Shown here: positions 25,106 to 33,081 of the stretch, one piece after another | Layout: each line of letters begins with the position of its first letter | Position numbering within the stretch: position 1 is the first letter of the stretch | Assembly (NCBI GenBank): GCA_050302475.1 | Contig: JBNLBF010000010.1 | Location: 1 to 64,000, forward strand | DNA from: NORP23 sp050302475 | Lineage (GTDB): Bacteria > Pseudomonadota > Alphaproteobacteria > Rhodobacterales > Rhodobacteraceae | Reading direction: 5' to 3' | DNA length: 64,000 nt | Notes under the pieces: model-generated | What the model saw: only the letters and a program-made list of their open reading frames with translations | Database searches by the model: none | Told to the model about the DNA's origin: nothing | Made by a program: the position numbers and the translations under genes

Positions 25106-25783
25106 ATGCATATCGAACCCGGCGTCGTTGACGGCGCCAAGATTTTTCTGAGCATCGGAACAGCAGCAGCAGGTTTTGGTCTGGCAGCCAAAATGGCGTG
25201 GCAGACGATCACGCGTGACGGCGGTTTGCCGGCACTGGCCACACGGTCCGTTGCGACCACGGCGCTGGTCCTGACTTTTTTCCAGATCCTGCCGCACTAT
25301 CCGGTTGGCGTGTCCGAGGTTCACTTCATCCTCGGCTCAACGCTGTTCCTGCTGTTTGGCGGGGGGGCTGCGTCCATCGGTCTGGCACTGGGTCTGTTGA
25401 TCCAGGGCGTCTTTTTCGCACCGTTCGACCTGCCGCAGTATGGTGTCAACGTGACCACGCTGCTGGTTCCGCTTTGGGCGGTCAGCGTTCTTGCGCGCAA
25501 AATCATCGCGCCGAAAACGGCCTATGTTGACCTGTCCTACGCACAGGTTCTGGCGCTCTCAACCGCTTATCAGGGCGGTGTTGTTGCGTGGGTCGCATTC
25601 TGGGCCTTTTACGGTCAGGGCTTTGGCGCGGCGAATGTCAGCGCAGTCGCAACCTTCGGCGGAGCCTACATGCTGATCGTCCTGATGGAGCCGCTGGTTG
25701 ACCTGCTGGTTCTGGGCGCGGCGAAAACCTTCCGCTCGGCCACAGACAATGGATTGTTCGCGAAACGGCTGCACAAAGCCTGA
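25106..25783 (+). CDS. CbiM-like cobalt/ECF transporter permease
   Basis: 225-residue polytopic membrane protein (about six hydrophobic segments) starting MHIEPGVVDGAK, the N-terminal His2 feature of CbiM proteins that bind Co(II). It sits behind a B12 riboswitch, so a cobalt uptake role for cobalamin synthesis fits. No cbiN, cbiQ or cbiO is adjacent; the gene is followed at once by a terminator, so partners, if needed, are elsewhere. ATG at 25106 has AAGGAG; the longer open frame from 24872 lies within the riboswitch and is rejected. Confidence 0.82.
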   Translation: MHIEPGVVDGAKIFLSIGTAAAGFGLAAKMAWQTITRDGGLPALATRSVATTALVLTFFQILPHYPVGVSEVHFILGSTLFLLFGGGAASIGLALGLLIQGVFFAPFDLPQYGVNVTTLLVPLWAVSVLARKIIAPKTAYVDLSYAQVLALSTAYQGGVVAWVAFWAFYGQGFGAANVSAVATFGGAYMLIVLMEPLVDLLVLGAAKTFRSATDNGLFAKRLHKA

Positions 25784-25802
25784 TTGGCCTGAACTCCAGA
25801 AA

Positions 25803-25831
25803 AGCCGCGCCATCTGAGCGCGGCTTTTTTT
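25803..25831 (+). terminator. Rho-independent terminator after the CbiM-like gene
   Basis: AGCCGCGC-CATCTGA-GCGCGGCT, an 8-bp stem followed by seven T. It abuts the end of the convergent GFA gene. Confidence 0.9.
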
Positions 25832-26234
25832 ATTGTTTTTCGACCTCTGGCAGGTCGGTCATGTCATGCAGCCAAGGCAGGGCAGATCGCGACCAGACCT
25901 GTTTCTTGGGTGCCAGATCAGCCCGCTGTTGGATCGCCCCGACCCGCAGGCCAAGCACACGATTATCGCCACCGACCGAAGTCGCATAGAGAGGCGTCCC
26001 GCAATCCGGGCAAAAAGCCTGTTCGCGCGGGTTGCCGCTCTCGGCTATTTTCACATAGACCTTCGGTTGCCCACCGGTCAGGGTAAAATCCGCCTCCGCA
26101 GCGGGAATAACGGTGCGAAAGGCCGTGCCGGACAGGGTCTGACAATCGGTGCAATGGCAGATGACTGACTTGGCCGGATCAACCTCGGCCGTGAACGTAA
26201 TAGCGCCGCAATGGCATCCGCCTGATACTTTCAT
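25830..26234 (-). CDS. GFA family protein (CENP-V/GFA zinc fold)
   Basis: 134-residue zinc protein of the glutathione-dependent formaldehyde-activating (Gfa) fold. The Cys pattern is complete: GGCHCGAI at residues 5-12, CHCTDCQ in the middle and FCPDCGTPLY further on. Formaldehyde/glutathione chemistry is proven only for few members, so the substrate is not claimed. ATG at 26234 is used; the open extension to 26378 would enter the upstream gene. It starts five bases after that gene's stop. Confidence 0.85.
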   Translation of the reverse strand: MKVSGGCHCGAITFTAEVDPAKSVICHCTDCQTLSGTAFRTVIPAAEADFTLTGGQPKVYVKIAESGNPREQAFCPDCGTPLYATSVGGDNRVLGLRVGAIQQRADLAPKKQVWSRSALPWLHDMTDLPEVEKQ

Positions 26235-26238
26235 CGCC

Positions 26239-27894
26239 CTACCCCAACAACAACGCTTGCACGGTCGAGGCATTGAGATACCCCGTCGCAGGAATGCCCC
26301 GGCTGCTCTGATATGCCCGGATCGCATTGCGGGTGTTGGCGTCAAAATTGCCGTCCACGGTGCCGGGATTGAAGCCAAGGCCGCGCAACCGTCCTTCGAT
26401 AAGCAGGCGGGTTGCCGAGTTGAGGTTCAGACGCTGTTCAGCCGAACGGGCTTCTTCATTGTCCTCGGGTTCGTCCTCGGGCTCCTCCGGTTCCAGAGCG
26501 TCCAATCGTGCCTGTGCAACTTCGGCATATATCCCGTCGGGGAAGTCGTCCAGATAGGTGCGATAGGCGTTTGCCGTGTCGAGTTCGTCAGCAATCGACC
26601 ATGCCTCTCGGTCAGCAACTTCACGTTCCTCGCGTTCAATGGCGCGAAGCTTAGCACGGGCTTCGTCCGAATAGATTCCTTCGGGGTAACGGTTAAGATA
26701 GAGCTGCAGATCAGCCTTGCGACCGGAATCGCCTGTAGCGTCCCAGTAATCTCGATCTTCCTGTTCCAGTTCTATCGAACGATTGTCCGCCTGAACCTGC
26801 AGCAGATCAATCTGATCCTGATCCAGATATCCGGTCTCCGGCAGGTCCTCATCATCCTGCCAGTCACGGACCGCAGTGCGGGTGCCACTTCCAAAGATCC
26901 CATCGACACCACGGGTGCTGTATCCCAGCAATGTCAGGTTCGATTGGATCTCGCGCCGTTCGGCGCGGGTCAGGTTCAGACTGTCTTCAACCTCGCTCGG
27001 GGTTGGGGGCTCGGGAATATCCAGAGCTTCGATCTTCGCCCGCGCTGCGGCACTAAAAATGCCCGATGGGTAGAGGCGGATATATTCGCGGTAATCTTCG
27101 ATATCCCCGGATTGTTCGGCCAACGCCCAAAGGGCTTGTTCCGCAAGAATCTCTGCCAGTTTCGCCGTCGGATCGTCACCTGCGGGAACCTCAGGCGTTG
27201 CGATTGGTTCTTCGACCGGTTCGGGACGGGGGTTAAAGAATGCCACATCCGGAGAGACATATCCCTCCACTCGCAGATTATCTTTGTCTCCCAGAATATC
27301 AGCGATACTTGCGTCAGAGGCCAGCATCTCCAGCTGCACCACATCATTGACCTCGTCTTCCGCCCCGGACAACAGCAGAACCCCTTGCGGAATATTCAAC
27401 ATATCACCAAGTCCGCCGACCACCGGATCAGCGAAGCTGGTGCCGTTATAAAGTCCGACCACCAATGCTGACCGCCCCGGCCGTTCCGCCAGAAGCGACA
27501 ATAACAGGTTCACAGGGACAGCGTTGAAAGCAATATTCGGCAGGGAATCTCCGCGCACATCGATCGGCAGCAACCACGCATCCAATCCGTAATTCACAAC
27601 CCGGCCTGAAAAATGCACGACCAGACGATCCTTACCCTCGGCCCGATCCATGAAACTGGACAGGAGATCGCGGAAATCCCACGCAACAACGTTTTTGCCC
27701 GAGATCACCTCGTATCCCTGTTCCTCATACGCCGCGACAATCCCGTCATGACGCAAGGTGACCGGACGGGTGGCGACGCCGGACCCGTAGTTCCCGTTGG
27801 TGATTACCAGCGCCAGATCGTCAGCGCGTCCCGAAATCGGTAGTAGCGTCAGAAACGCCGTTGCAATGAGTGCGGTCAAACGTGTGAATGACAT
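26239..27894 (-). CDS. Exported caspase-fold pseudoenzyme with peptidoglycan-binding domains
   Basis: 551 residues: signal peptide (1-24), a metacaspase/C14-like domain (about 25-230), and a long C-terminal part. At the usual YYAGHG position it reads HFSGRV (His replaced by Arg), and where DACR is expected it reads GLYN (Cys replaced by Tyr), so the protease dyad seems lost. After an acidic linker come three repeats of the form Y-x3-YP-x-GI(Y/F)-x6-AKL (near residues 275, 405 and 455), interleaved with two putative peptidoglycan-binding domains (about 315-365 and 490-551). Probably periplasmic; role unknown. Confidence 0.75.
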   Translation of the reverse strand: MSFTRLTALIATAFLTLLPISGRADDLALVITNGNYGSGVATRPVTLRHDGIVAAYEEQGYEVISGKNVVAWDFRDLLSSFMDRAEGKDRLVVHFSGRVVNYGLDAWLLPIDVRGDSLPNIAFNAVPVNLLLSLLAERPGRSALVVGLYNGTSFADPVVGGLGDMLNIPQGVLLLSGAEDEVNDVVQLEMLASDASIADILGDKDNLRVEGYVSPDVAFFNPRPEPVEEPIATPEVPAGDDPTAKLAEILAEQALWALAEQSGDIEDYREYIRLYPSGIFSAAARAKIEALDIPEPPTPSEVEDSLNLTRAERREIQSNLTLLGYSTRGVDGIFGSGTRTAVRDWQDDEDLPETGYLDQDQIDLLQVQADNRSIELEQEDRDYWDATGDSGRKADLQLYLNRYPEGIYSDEARAKLRAIEREEREVADREAWSIADELDTANAYRTYLDDFPDGIYAEVAQARLDALEPEEPEDEPEDNEEARSAEQRLNLNSATRLLIEGRLRGLGFNPGTVDGNFDANTRNAIRAYQSSRGIPATGYLNASTVQALLLG

Positions 27895-27947
27895 CCTGTC
27901 CCCTTTTGACTGTCATTTTCAGAAGCGTCGATAGCCGCTCCCTGAGT

Positions 27948-28472
27948 TCACTCCTCGCCAAGCACGTCGCGTGCCGTGAAGGAATTCTGAACACGCGCGA
28001 TGTTCAGTCCGATAAAATTATACTCCGGATTACTCGTCACTGTGACCTGAATATAATCTCCATCATCTGCCTTGCGGACAAAATATGCACCATCGGCAGA
28101 ATCCGGCGTAAGCTCAGCGTCGGTATCCAGTGTATACGCCCGTCCTTCAAACGCCAACCAGTTCGTCAGCGCGTTGGAGAATTCTGCAACCGGAACACCC
28201 AGCCCCATAACGTCGCACAATGTCTCGGATTCGAAGTCAATGATCACAACGCGCGGATCTTCTGTCCGCCAGACACGCCCCGACCGGTTGTTCAGAAGTT
28301 TAATCTCCATATTCAGATCGGCGCGGGTGAAGGTTTCGGTGTCAAATATCTCGGTTTCCAGCTTTTCCAGACAGCCCTTTGCCATCGCCTGTACCATGAC
28401 AAACCCGCCATCCTGAGCCGCCAGTGGGGTTGCGCCAATTAAAGCGGTTACAAAAAGGAATTTTCGCAGCAT
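27948..28472 (-). CDS. Hypothetical exported protein
   Basis: 174-residue protein with a clear signal peptide (MLRKFLFVTALIGATPLAAQ). Mature part contains one Cys in KGCLEKLE and one in SETLCDVMG, possibly a disulfide, and alternating beta-like segments. Not assigned to a characterised family. The ATG at 28472 has GGAGG upstream, which decides it over the open frame to 28526. Lies upstream of the caspase-fold gene on the same strand, 53 bases apart, so they may be expressed together. Confidence 0.7.
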   Translation of the reverse strand: MLRKFLFVTALIGATPLAAQDGGFVMVQAMAKGCLEKLETEIFDTETFTRADLNMEIKLLNNRSGRVWRTEDPRVVIIDFESETLCDVMGLGVPVAEFSNALTNWLAFEGRAYTLDTDAELTPDSADGAYFVRKADDGDYIQVTVTSNPEYNFIGLNIARVQNSFTARDVLGEE

Positions 28473-28553
28473 GTCAGCCTCCGACCCTGTTGGAGACTTT
28501 GTCGCGAATGGGGTGACGGACGTCAAGGCACATCACGTCACATTCGCGCAAAC

Positions 28554-28580
28554 AAAAGGCCCGCCGGGAGGAGGCGGGCC
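28554..28580 (-). terminator. Rho-independent terminator after hsp20
   Basis: On the minus strand GGCCCGCC-TCCTCCC-GGCGGGCC, an 8-bp GC stem followed by TTTT. It lies 22 bases past the hsp20 stop. Confidence 0.8.
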
Positions 28581-28601
28581 CTAAACTTACCTGTCAATTG
28601 A

Positions 28602-29054
28602 TCAGACTTCGACAGTCGCTTCGATTGACGGGTTTTTGGCAATTTCAATTTTGCGCGGTTTCAGCGCCTCGGGCACCTCGCGTATCGCGGATACGTTCAG
28701 CAGGCCGTTTTCCATATGGGCCTCGGTCACGCGAACATGGTCGGCCAGTTCGAAACGCATTTCAAACGCCCGGCTGGCGATGCCACGGTGCAGATAGGTC
28801 CGCTCGTCCTTTTCGTCGGGCTTACGGCCTTTGATAACCAGCTGGCCGTCGCGAGCCTCGATTTCCAGATCACCTTGAGTGAATCCGGCCACGGCAATCG
28901 AAATCAGATAGGAATCATCCCCTGTCTTTTCGATATTGTAAGGCGGGTAGCTGTTGGGATTTGTGTTGGTGCTCATCACGCTGTCCAGCAGTGTGGACAA
29001 CCGGTCAAAACCGACGGTCGAGCGGTAGAGCGGGGAAAGATCGTAGTTACGCAT
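28602..29054 (-). CDS. Small heat shock protein Hsp20 (IbpA-type)
   Basis: 150-residue chaperone that holds unfolded proteins. N-terminal MRNYDLSPLYRSTVGFDRL is typical of class A rhizobial/IbpA proteins; the alpha-crystallin domain follows with YNIEKTGDDSYLISIAVAGF and the conserved GLL motif in MENGLLNVS; the C-terminal IEIAK replaces the I-x-I anchor. The start at 29054 is chosen because GGAGG sits 7 bases upstream. Two layers of heat control are visible: a sigma32-type promoter and a ROSE-like leader. Confidence 0.93.
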   Translation of the reverse strand: MRNYDLSPLYRSTVGFDRLSTLLDSVMSTNTNPNSYPPYNIEKTGDDSYLISIAVAGFTQGDLEIEARDGQLVIKGRKPDEKDERTYLHRGIASRAFEMRFELADHVRVTEAHMENGLLNVSAIREVPEALKPRKIEIAKNPSIEATVEV

Positions 29055-29135
29055 TTTCATCCTCCAAAGAAGCGATGTTAACCTAATGCCCTCCACCATG
29101 GACGGGCAGGTATCGGTCCGGTTCCGGCATCCGAT
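29055..29135 (-). promoter_or_regulatory. ROSE-like RNA thermometer in the hsp20 leader
   Basis: In the minus-strand RNA, CAUC-G-CUUC UUU GGAGGAUG (29058-29077) folds with the Shine-Dalgarno GGAGG paired and a single bulged G. The UCGCU on the 5' side fits the U(U/C)GCU signature of ROSE elements. Upstream, UGCCC-G-UCCA-UGG-UGGA-GGGCA (29087-29108) makes a second hairpin, and AUCGG/CCGAU a third. ROSE elements melt at heat-shock temperature and are typical of small heat-shock genes in alphaproteobacteria. Confidence 0.75.
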
Positions 29136-29141
29136 GCAATT

Positions 29142-29170
29142 TATTTGGGGAGAGAAATCAGGGTTTCAAG
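29142..29170 (-). promoter_or_regulatory. Sigma32 (RpoH) promoter of hsp20
   Basis: Read on the minus strand: CTTGAAA (29164-29170), 13 bases, CCCCAAATA (29142-29150), close to the RpoH consensus CTTGAAA-N13/14-CCCCATNTA. The transcript would start near 29135, giving an 80-base leader. Confidence 0.8.
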
Positions 29171-29180
29171 ACCTGAAATG

Positions 29181-30020
29181 TCAATCTCTGGGTGCGGGGA
29201 TCAAGGTGACCGCGTTGTTGTCTTCCCGACCCAGCTGTTCCGCGATTGTCGGGACGCGAGAGTTGGTGTTCGGTCGGCGCACGGGGGTGGTTTGGTCCAG
29301 TCGTCCAAGCAAGGTCTCCAGCACCGGACCAAGTGTGACCGCATGTGAAATCCGCCCAAACGGCAGGTTGGTCATAGCCGTCATAACCGAGATCACCTGA
29401 TACCCGTCGCCACTATGCACCAATACGGGCGCTCCGGACGCGCCGAAATCCACCGCACAGGACAACATCAGTTTTTCCTTCAGGTTCACGATCACAAAGC
29501 ACGGGTCCTGAATGGCCGGGGCGTTTTCACGATCCTCAGCATAGGAAACCACAGCAACAGACGCTAACGCACCGGGGTTATCAGCAGTCCCAAGCGGCGT
29601 CACGGCGGGGAGTGTGATTGGGTTGGACAGCTGGATCAGCGCTACGTCGTAATTGATCCGCGCCAGCCAGTCTTCTTCATTAAAATCGTATTTGCTGTTG
29701 ATGACAAAACTTTTTGCCCGGCTGCGTGCCACCGAAAGTCCGTCGTGATACCCGGCAAGGAACTCAACCTCGTTCGCCGACAATTGCTCTCCGGTACCTT
29801 GGTTGAACAGGCAATGCGCCGCTGTCAGGACAACGTCCGGGCGGATCAGCGTGCCGGTGCAGAACCCGCCATTGCGCATGTTCACGCGCCCAACCGCGGT
29901 CCAGTTTGCAGCATCTTCACGGCTCAGAATCACCGCTGCGCCGCTGGTTTCCGCCTGCACCACATTTGTATGAACAATCGCTGACATAGAAATCAGCAGT
30001 CCTGCAAACAACCTTTTCAA
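29181..30020 (-). CDS. Trypsin-like serine protease, exported
   Basis: S1-type protease of about 279 residues. TAAHC gives the catalytic His, YDVALIQL the Asp and FGASGAPV the Ser (the common GDSGGP has become GASGAP, losing the Asp before Ser). I choose TTG at 30020 because GGAGG lies seven bases upstream and it begins a good signal peptide (KRLFAGLLISMSAIVHTNVVQA); a GTG at 30047, overlapping the rmuC stop (TAGTG), is the alternative start. Four or more Cys suggest disulfides in the periplasm. Substrate unknown. Confidence 0.82.
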   Translation of the reverse strand: MKRLFAGLLISMSAIVHTNVVQAETSGAAVILSREDAANWTAVGRVNMRNGGFCTGTLIRPDVVLTAAHCLFNQGTGEQLSANEVEFLAGYHDGLSVARSRAKSFVINSKYDFNEEDWLARINYDVALIQLSNPITLPAVTPLGTADNPGALASVAVVSYAEDRENAPAIQDPCFVIVNLKEKLMLSCAVDFGASGAPVLVHSGDGYQVISVMTAMTNLPFGRISHAVTLGPVLETLLGRLDQTTPVRRPNTNSRVPTIAEQLGREDNNAVTLIPAPRD

Positions 30021-30046
30021 TCCAAGGCCTCCGCCTTGCCGATCCA

Positions 30047-31405
30047 CTAGGGTTTGGGATCGTTCTTCTTCGTAAATATCTCGTCTTCTTCATGATCGAC
30101 GAGGATCTCTTTACTCGCCTTCGCCCCGAGTTTCTTTAGCATATCCGCTTGGGACAACAAATTCCCTTGTCCGGCTTTCAGTTTCCCGAAGGCCGAGTCA
30201 TAGGTTTTGCGGGTCGTATCCAACTGCACCCCGATTTTCTCCATATCATCGACGAAACCGTGGAACTTGTCATATAACCGCCCGGCCCGCTTGGCGATTT
30301 CCAGCGCATTCTTGTTACGCCGTTCCACCGACCAAAGGTTTTCAACTGTCTTCAACGCCACCATCAGGTTGGTGGGCGAGGCGATTACAACATTCCGGTC
30401 CGCCGCATACAGCGCGAGGTCAGCATTGGCCCGCACAGCTTCGGAAAAGGCGGATTCAATGGGCAGGAACATGATCACGTAATCGACCGAATTGTCGTCC
30501 ACCTCGTGATATTTCTTCCCTGCCAACCCGTCGATATGGCTTTTGACCGAGGCCACATGCGCTTTCATCGCCGCATCACGTTCCCCCGGGGTTTCCGCGG
30601 TCATCGCGCGTTCATAGGCGACCAGTGAAACCTTACTGTCGATCACGATTTTGCGTCCGCCGGGCAGGTTCACGACTACGTCGGGACGCAACAGCGCCCC
30701 GTCCTCGTCACGGAAACTGGATTGGGTGGTGTATTCCTCCCCCTCGCGCAGCCCGGTGCGATCGAGGATCGAGGCCAGAACCATCTCCCCCCAGGCACCC
30801 TGTTTCTGCGTGTCCGCTTTCAGGGCGCGGGTCAGGTTTTCCGCTTCCTGGCTCACCTGCAGTGATCGTTCAGTCAGGACCTTGATCTCGTTTTTCAGGG
30901 TCGCACGTTCGGCGATGGTTTCTTTCTGGATATTCTGCATCTCGGCCTTGAAAGCTTCAATGTTCAGACGCAGTGGTTCCAGATCGCGACGCATCCGCTG
31001 CTGGTGGGTCTTTTCGAATTCTTCGCCTTGGGCGCGGATCACATCCGCCGCCAGCAGCTTGAATTCGCCCTTCAGCTTGTCGCCCGTATCCCGCAACATG
31101 GCGATCTTTTCTTCGTTCGCCTGACGTTGCTGAGCCAGTGCCTCCTGCAAACGCGCCTCATTGGTACGCAGTGCCACGGTTTCATCGCGAAACGTCGCCA
31201 GATCCTGTTTTGCGAGGGTCAGCTCATCCTCCAGCCGATCCATCTGATCACGCAAAGAGGCCGCGAATTGCACCGCCTCCTTCACCTGATCGGATCGCCG
31301 CCATACAGCCAGCGCCAGAATCACAACCGCCATCACAACCATCGCCGCGAGGCCATAGCCGATCCAGTCGGGCCGGGATTGAAGTTGAGTGATCAGGTCT
31401 GACAT
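30047..31405 (-). CDS. rmuC: DNA recombination protein RmuC
   Basis: 452 residues: N-terminal membrane anchor (about 17-35), a long coiled coil (about 40-200) and the RmuC domain with KQGAWGEMVLASILDRTGLREGEEYTTQ, LPGGRKIVIDSKVSLVAYE, VDYVIMFLPIESAFSEA and VVIASPTNLMVALKTVENLW. RmuC limits DNA inversion/recombination and has a PD-(D/E)XK-like nuclease core (D-S-K here). Ends overlapping the GTG of the protease gene; lies 31 bases downstream of glcF. Confidence 0.92.
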   Translation of the reverse strand: MSDLITQLQSRPDWIGYGLAAMVVMAVVILALAVWRRSDQVKEAVQFAASLRDQMDRLEDELTLAKQDLATFRDETVALRTNEARLQEALAQQRQANEEKIAMLRDTGDKLKGEFKLLAADVIRAQGEEFEKTHQQRMRRDLEPLRLNIEAFKAEMQNIQKETIAERATLKNEIKVLTERSLQVSQEAENLTRALKADTQKQGAWGEMVLASILDRTGLREGEEYTTQSSFRDEDGALLRPDVVVNLPGGRKIVIDSKVSLVAYERAMTAETPGERDAAMKAHVASVKSHIDGLAGKKYHEVDDNSVDYVIMFLPIESAFSEAVRANADLALYAADRNVVIASPTNLMVALKTVENLWSVERRNKNALEIAKRAGRLYDKFHGFVDDMEKIGVQLDTTRKTYDSAFGKLKAGQGNLLSQADMLKKLGAKASKEILVDHEEDEIFTKKNDPKP

Positions 31406-31436
31406 GGCTGCTCTTTTCCCCTGATCCTATCGCGGA

Positions 31437-32729
31437 TCAAAGGTCTGCGTCCAGTAACTTCGCCGGTTTCGGTCCACCGGTCGCCCAGTCGATCAGCTCA
31501 ACCGTGTGAACCACCGGAATGCCTGTGCCAGAGCCGATCTGCATCATGCAGCCGATATTCCCGGCCGCGATCACTTGCGGCTTCGTCGCCTCCAACGTTG
31601 CCACCTTACGCGCCTTCAGTTCGCCGGAAATCTCCGGCTGCATCAGGTTATAGGTCCCGGCGGACCCGCAACACAGATGCGGATCAGCGGGTTCGACAAC
31701 CGTATACCCCGCCTTTGCCAGCAGCTGCTTCGGCGCTAGCTTCACCTGCTGCCCATGTTGCAGCGAACAGGCAGAATGATACGCCACCCGCAGCCCTTGC
31801 GGGGTCATTGGGGTCACGTCCAACTGCTCCAGCAGCTCGCTGACATCCATCGCCAGCTCGCTAATCTTCACTGCGGCTTCGCCCAGCGGCTCGTTCCGGA
31901 ACATATGCCCGTAATCTTTCACCGTCGTCCCACAGCCCGAGGTGTTGATGACAATCGCGTCCAGCCCCTCGCCATGGACTTCGGCGATCCAGGCGCGGAT
32001 GTTTTTGGCAGCTGATAAGTGGCTGTCATGGGTTTTGCCCATATGATGGGTCAGCGCCCCGCAACAGCCGATACCGTCGCTGATCACCACCTCGCAGCCC
32101 AGACGGGTCAACAGACGGATAGTGGTGTCATTAATATCTGTATCGAGCGCGCGCTGCGCACACCCGGTCAGCAGTGCCACCCGTTTGATCCGCTTCCCCT
32201 GCGCAGCAAAAACCTGTGGCGCATCCAATGGACTGGGTTTGGCGATTTTCGTCGGCGCAAGCTCCACCATCGCCCGCAGACGTTTGGGCATCAGAAACCG
32301 GAATGGCCGCCCCAGTTTCGCCGCCCTGAGCGCCCAGCGGAACCGGTCAGGGTAAGGCAGGATACGGGCTAACACATTGCGCAGCAGCCGGTCCGGCAGC
32401 GGGCGTTTGTAATTGTCGTTAATATATTCGCGCGCATGATCGACCAGATGCATGTAATGCACACCCGACGGACAGGTCGTCATACAGGCCAGACAGGACA
32501 GGCAACGGTCGATATGTTTGACCGTTTTCGCATCCGGCTTGCGGTTGTTTTCCAGCATATCCTTGATCAGGTAGATCCGCCCCCGGGGGCTGTCCAACTC
32601 GTCCCCCAGCACCTGATAGGTCGGACAGGTTGCCGTGCAGAACCCGCAATGGACGCAGCTTCGCAGAATCTCGTTCGCGCGCGCCGTGCCGGAGTTTTTC
32701 AGCTGCTCGGGGGTGAAATTGGTTTGCAT
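31437..32729 (-). CDS. glcF: Glycolate oxidase iron-sulfur subunit
   Basis: Electron-transfer subunit of the membrane-associated glycolate oxidase. 430 residues with two 4Fe-4S motifs, CVHCGFCTATCP and CLSCLACMTTCP (about residues 26-90), and two CCG domains (GCCGALTHHMG; LCCGSAGTYN) that bind the catalytic cluster. Starts within the stop of the membrane protein gene upstream (TGATG). Last gene of the glcD-E-orf-F operon. Confidence 0.95.
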   Translation of the reverse strand: MQTNFTPEQLKNSGTARANEILRSCVHCGFCTATCPTYQVLGDELDSPRGRIYLIKDMLENNRKPDAKTVKHIDRCLSCLACMTTCPSGVHYMHLVDHAREYINDNYKRPLPDRLLRNVLARILPYPDRFRWALRAAKLGRPFRFLMPKRLRAMVELAPTKIAKPSPLDAPQVFAAQGKRIKRVALLTGCAQRALDTDINDTTIRLLTRLGCEVVISDGIGCCGALTHHMGKTHDSHLSAAKNIRAWIAEVHGEGLDAIVINTSGCGTTVKDYGHMFRNEPLGEAAVKISELAMDVSELLEQLDVTPMTPQGLRVAYHSACSLQHGQQVKLAPKQLLAKAGYTVVEPADPHLCCGSAGTYNLMQPEISGELKARKVATLEATKPQVIAAGNIGCMMQIGSGTGIPVVHTVELIDWATGGPKPAKLLDADL

Positions 32730-33079
32730 CAGCTGGCGACCCCTATCACAACAAAAAAGGTGAGGATCGCGCCGGTGATGATGACAGTCTTTTTCGGATA
32801 GTCCTCATCCCCTAATCGGAACAATCCTATGGCTTGGGTCAAGGCGGCAATCACAAGTGCACCAGTGACCGCCCAAAGGGTGCTGGATCGGACCGCGTTG
32901 CGGACATCCAGCGGTCCACTGCGCGGTTGCGGGTTCTGGTCCGCATAGAGGCCGACGAAAACGATGATAACGATGGCGGCAATTACCGCCACCAAAGTCA
33001 TCTTTCCTGGTGGCAACAATGCCGCGACAAAATAAGCGAGCATTGGGAATAAGAAGATTACAATAATTACCTCAGGCAT
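32729..33079 (-). CDS. Small integral membrane protein inserted in glcDEF
   Basis: 116 residues with about four hydrophobic segments (roughly 2-22, 28-45, 66-86, 95-114), separated by a polar loop DQNPQPRSGPLDVRNAVRSS. Not recognised. It sits between glcE and glcF, two bases after glcE and overlapping glcF by one base, so it is certainly co-expressed. A membrane anchor or electron-transfer partner for GlcDEF is a guess; there are no His or Cys residues that would point to heme. Confidence 0.75.
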   Translation of the reverse strand: MPEVIIVIFLFPMLAYFVAALLPPGKMTLVAVIAAIVIIVFVGLYADQNPQPRSGPLDVRNAVRSSTLWAVTGALVIAALTQAIGLFRLGDEDYPKKTVIITGAILTFFVVIGVAS

Positions 33080-33081
33080 AT

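Noticed and set aside
26149..27471. 440-codon open frame antisense to the caspase-fold gene
   Set aside because: The minus-strand frame has a signal peptide and recognisable repeats and domains; the plus-strand product is low-complexity with no motif.
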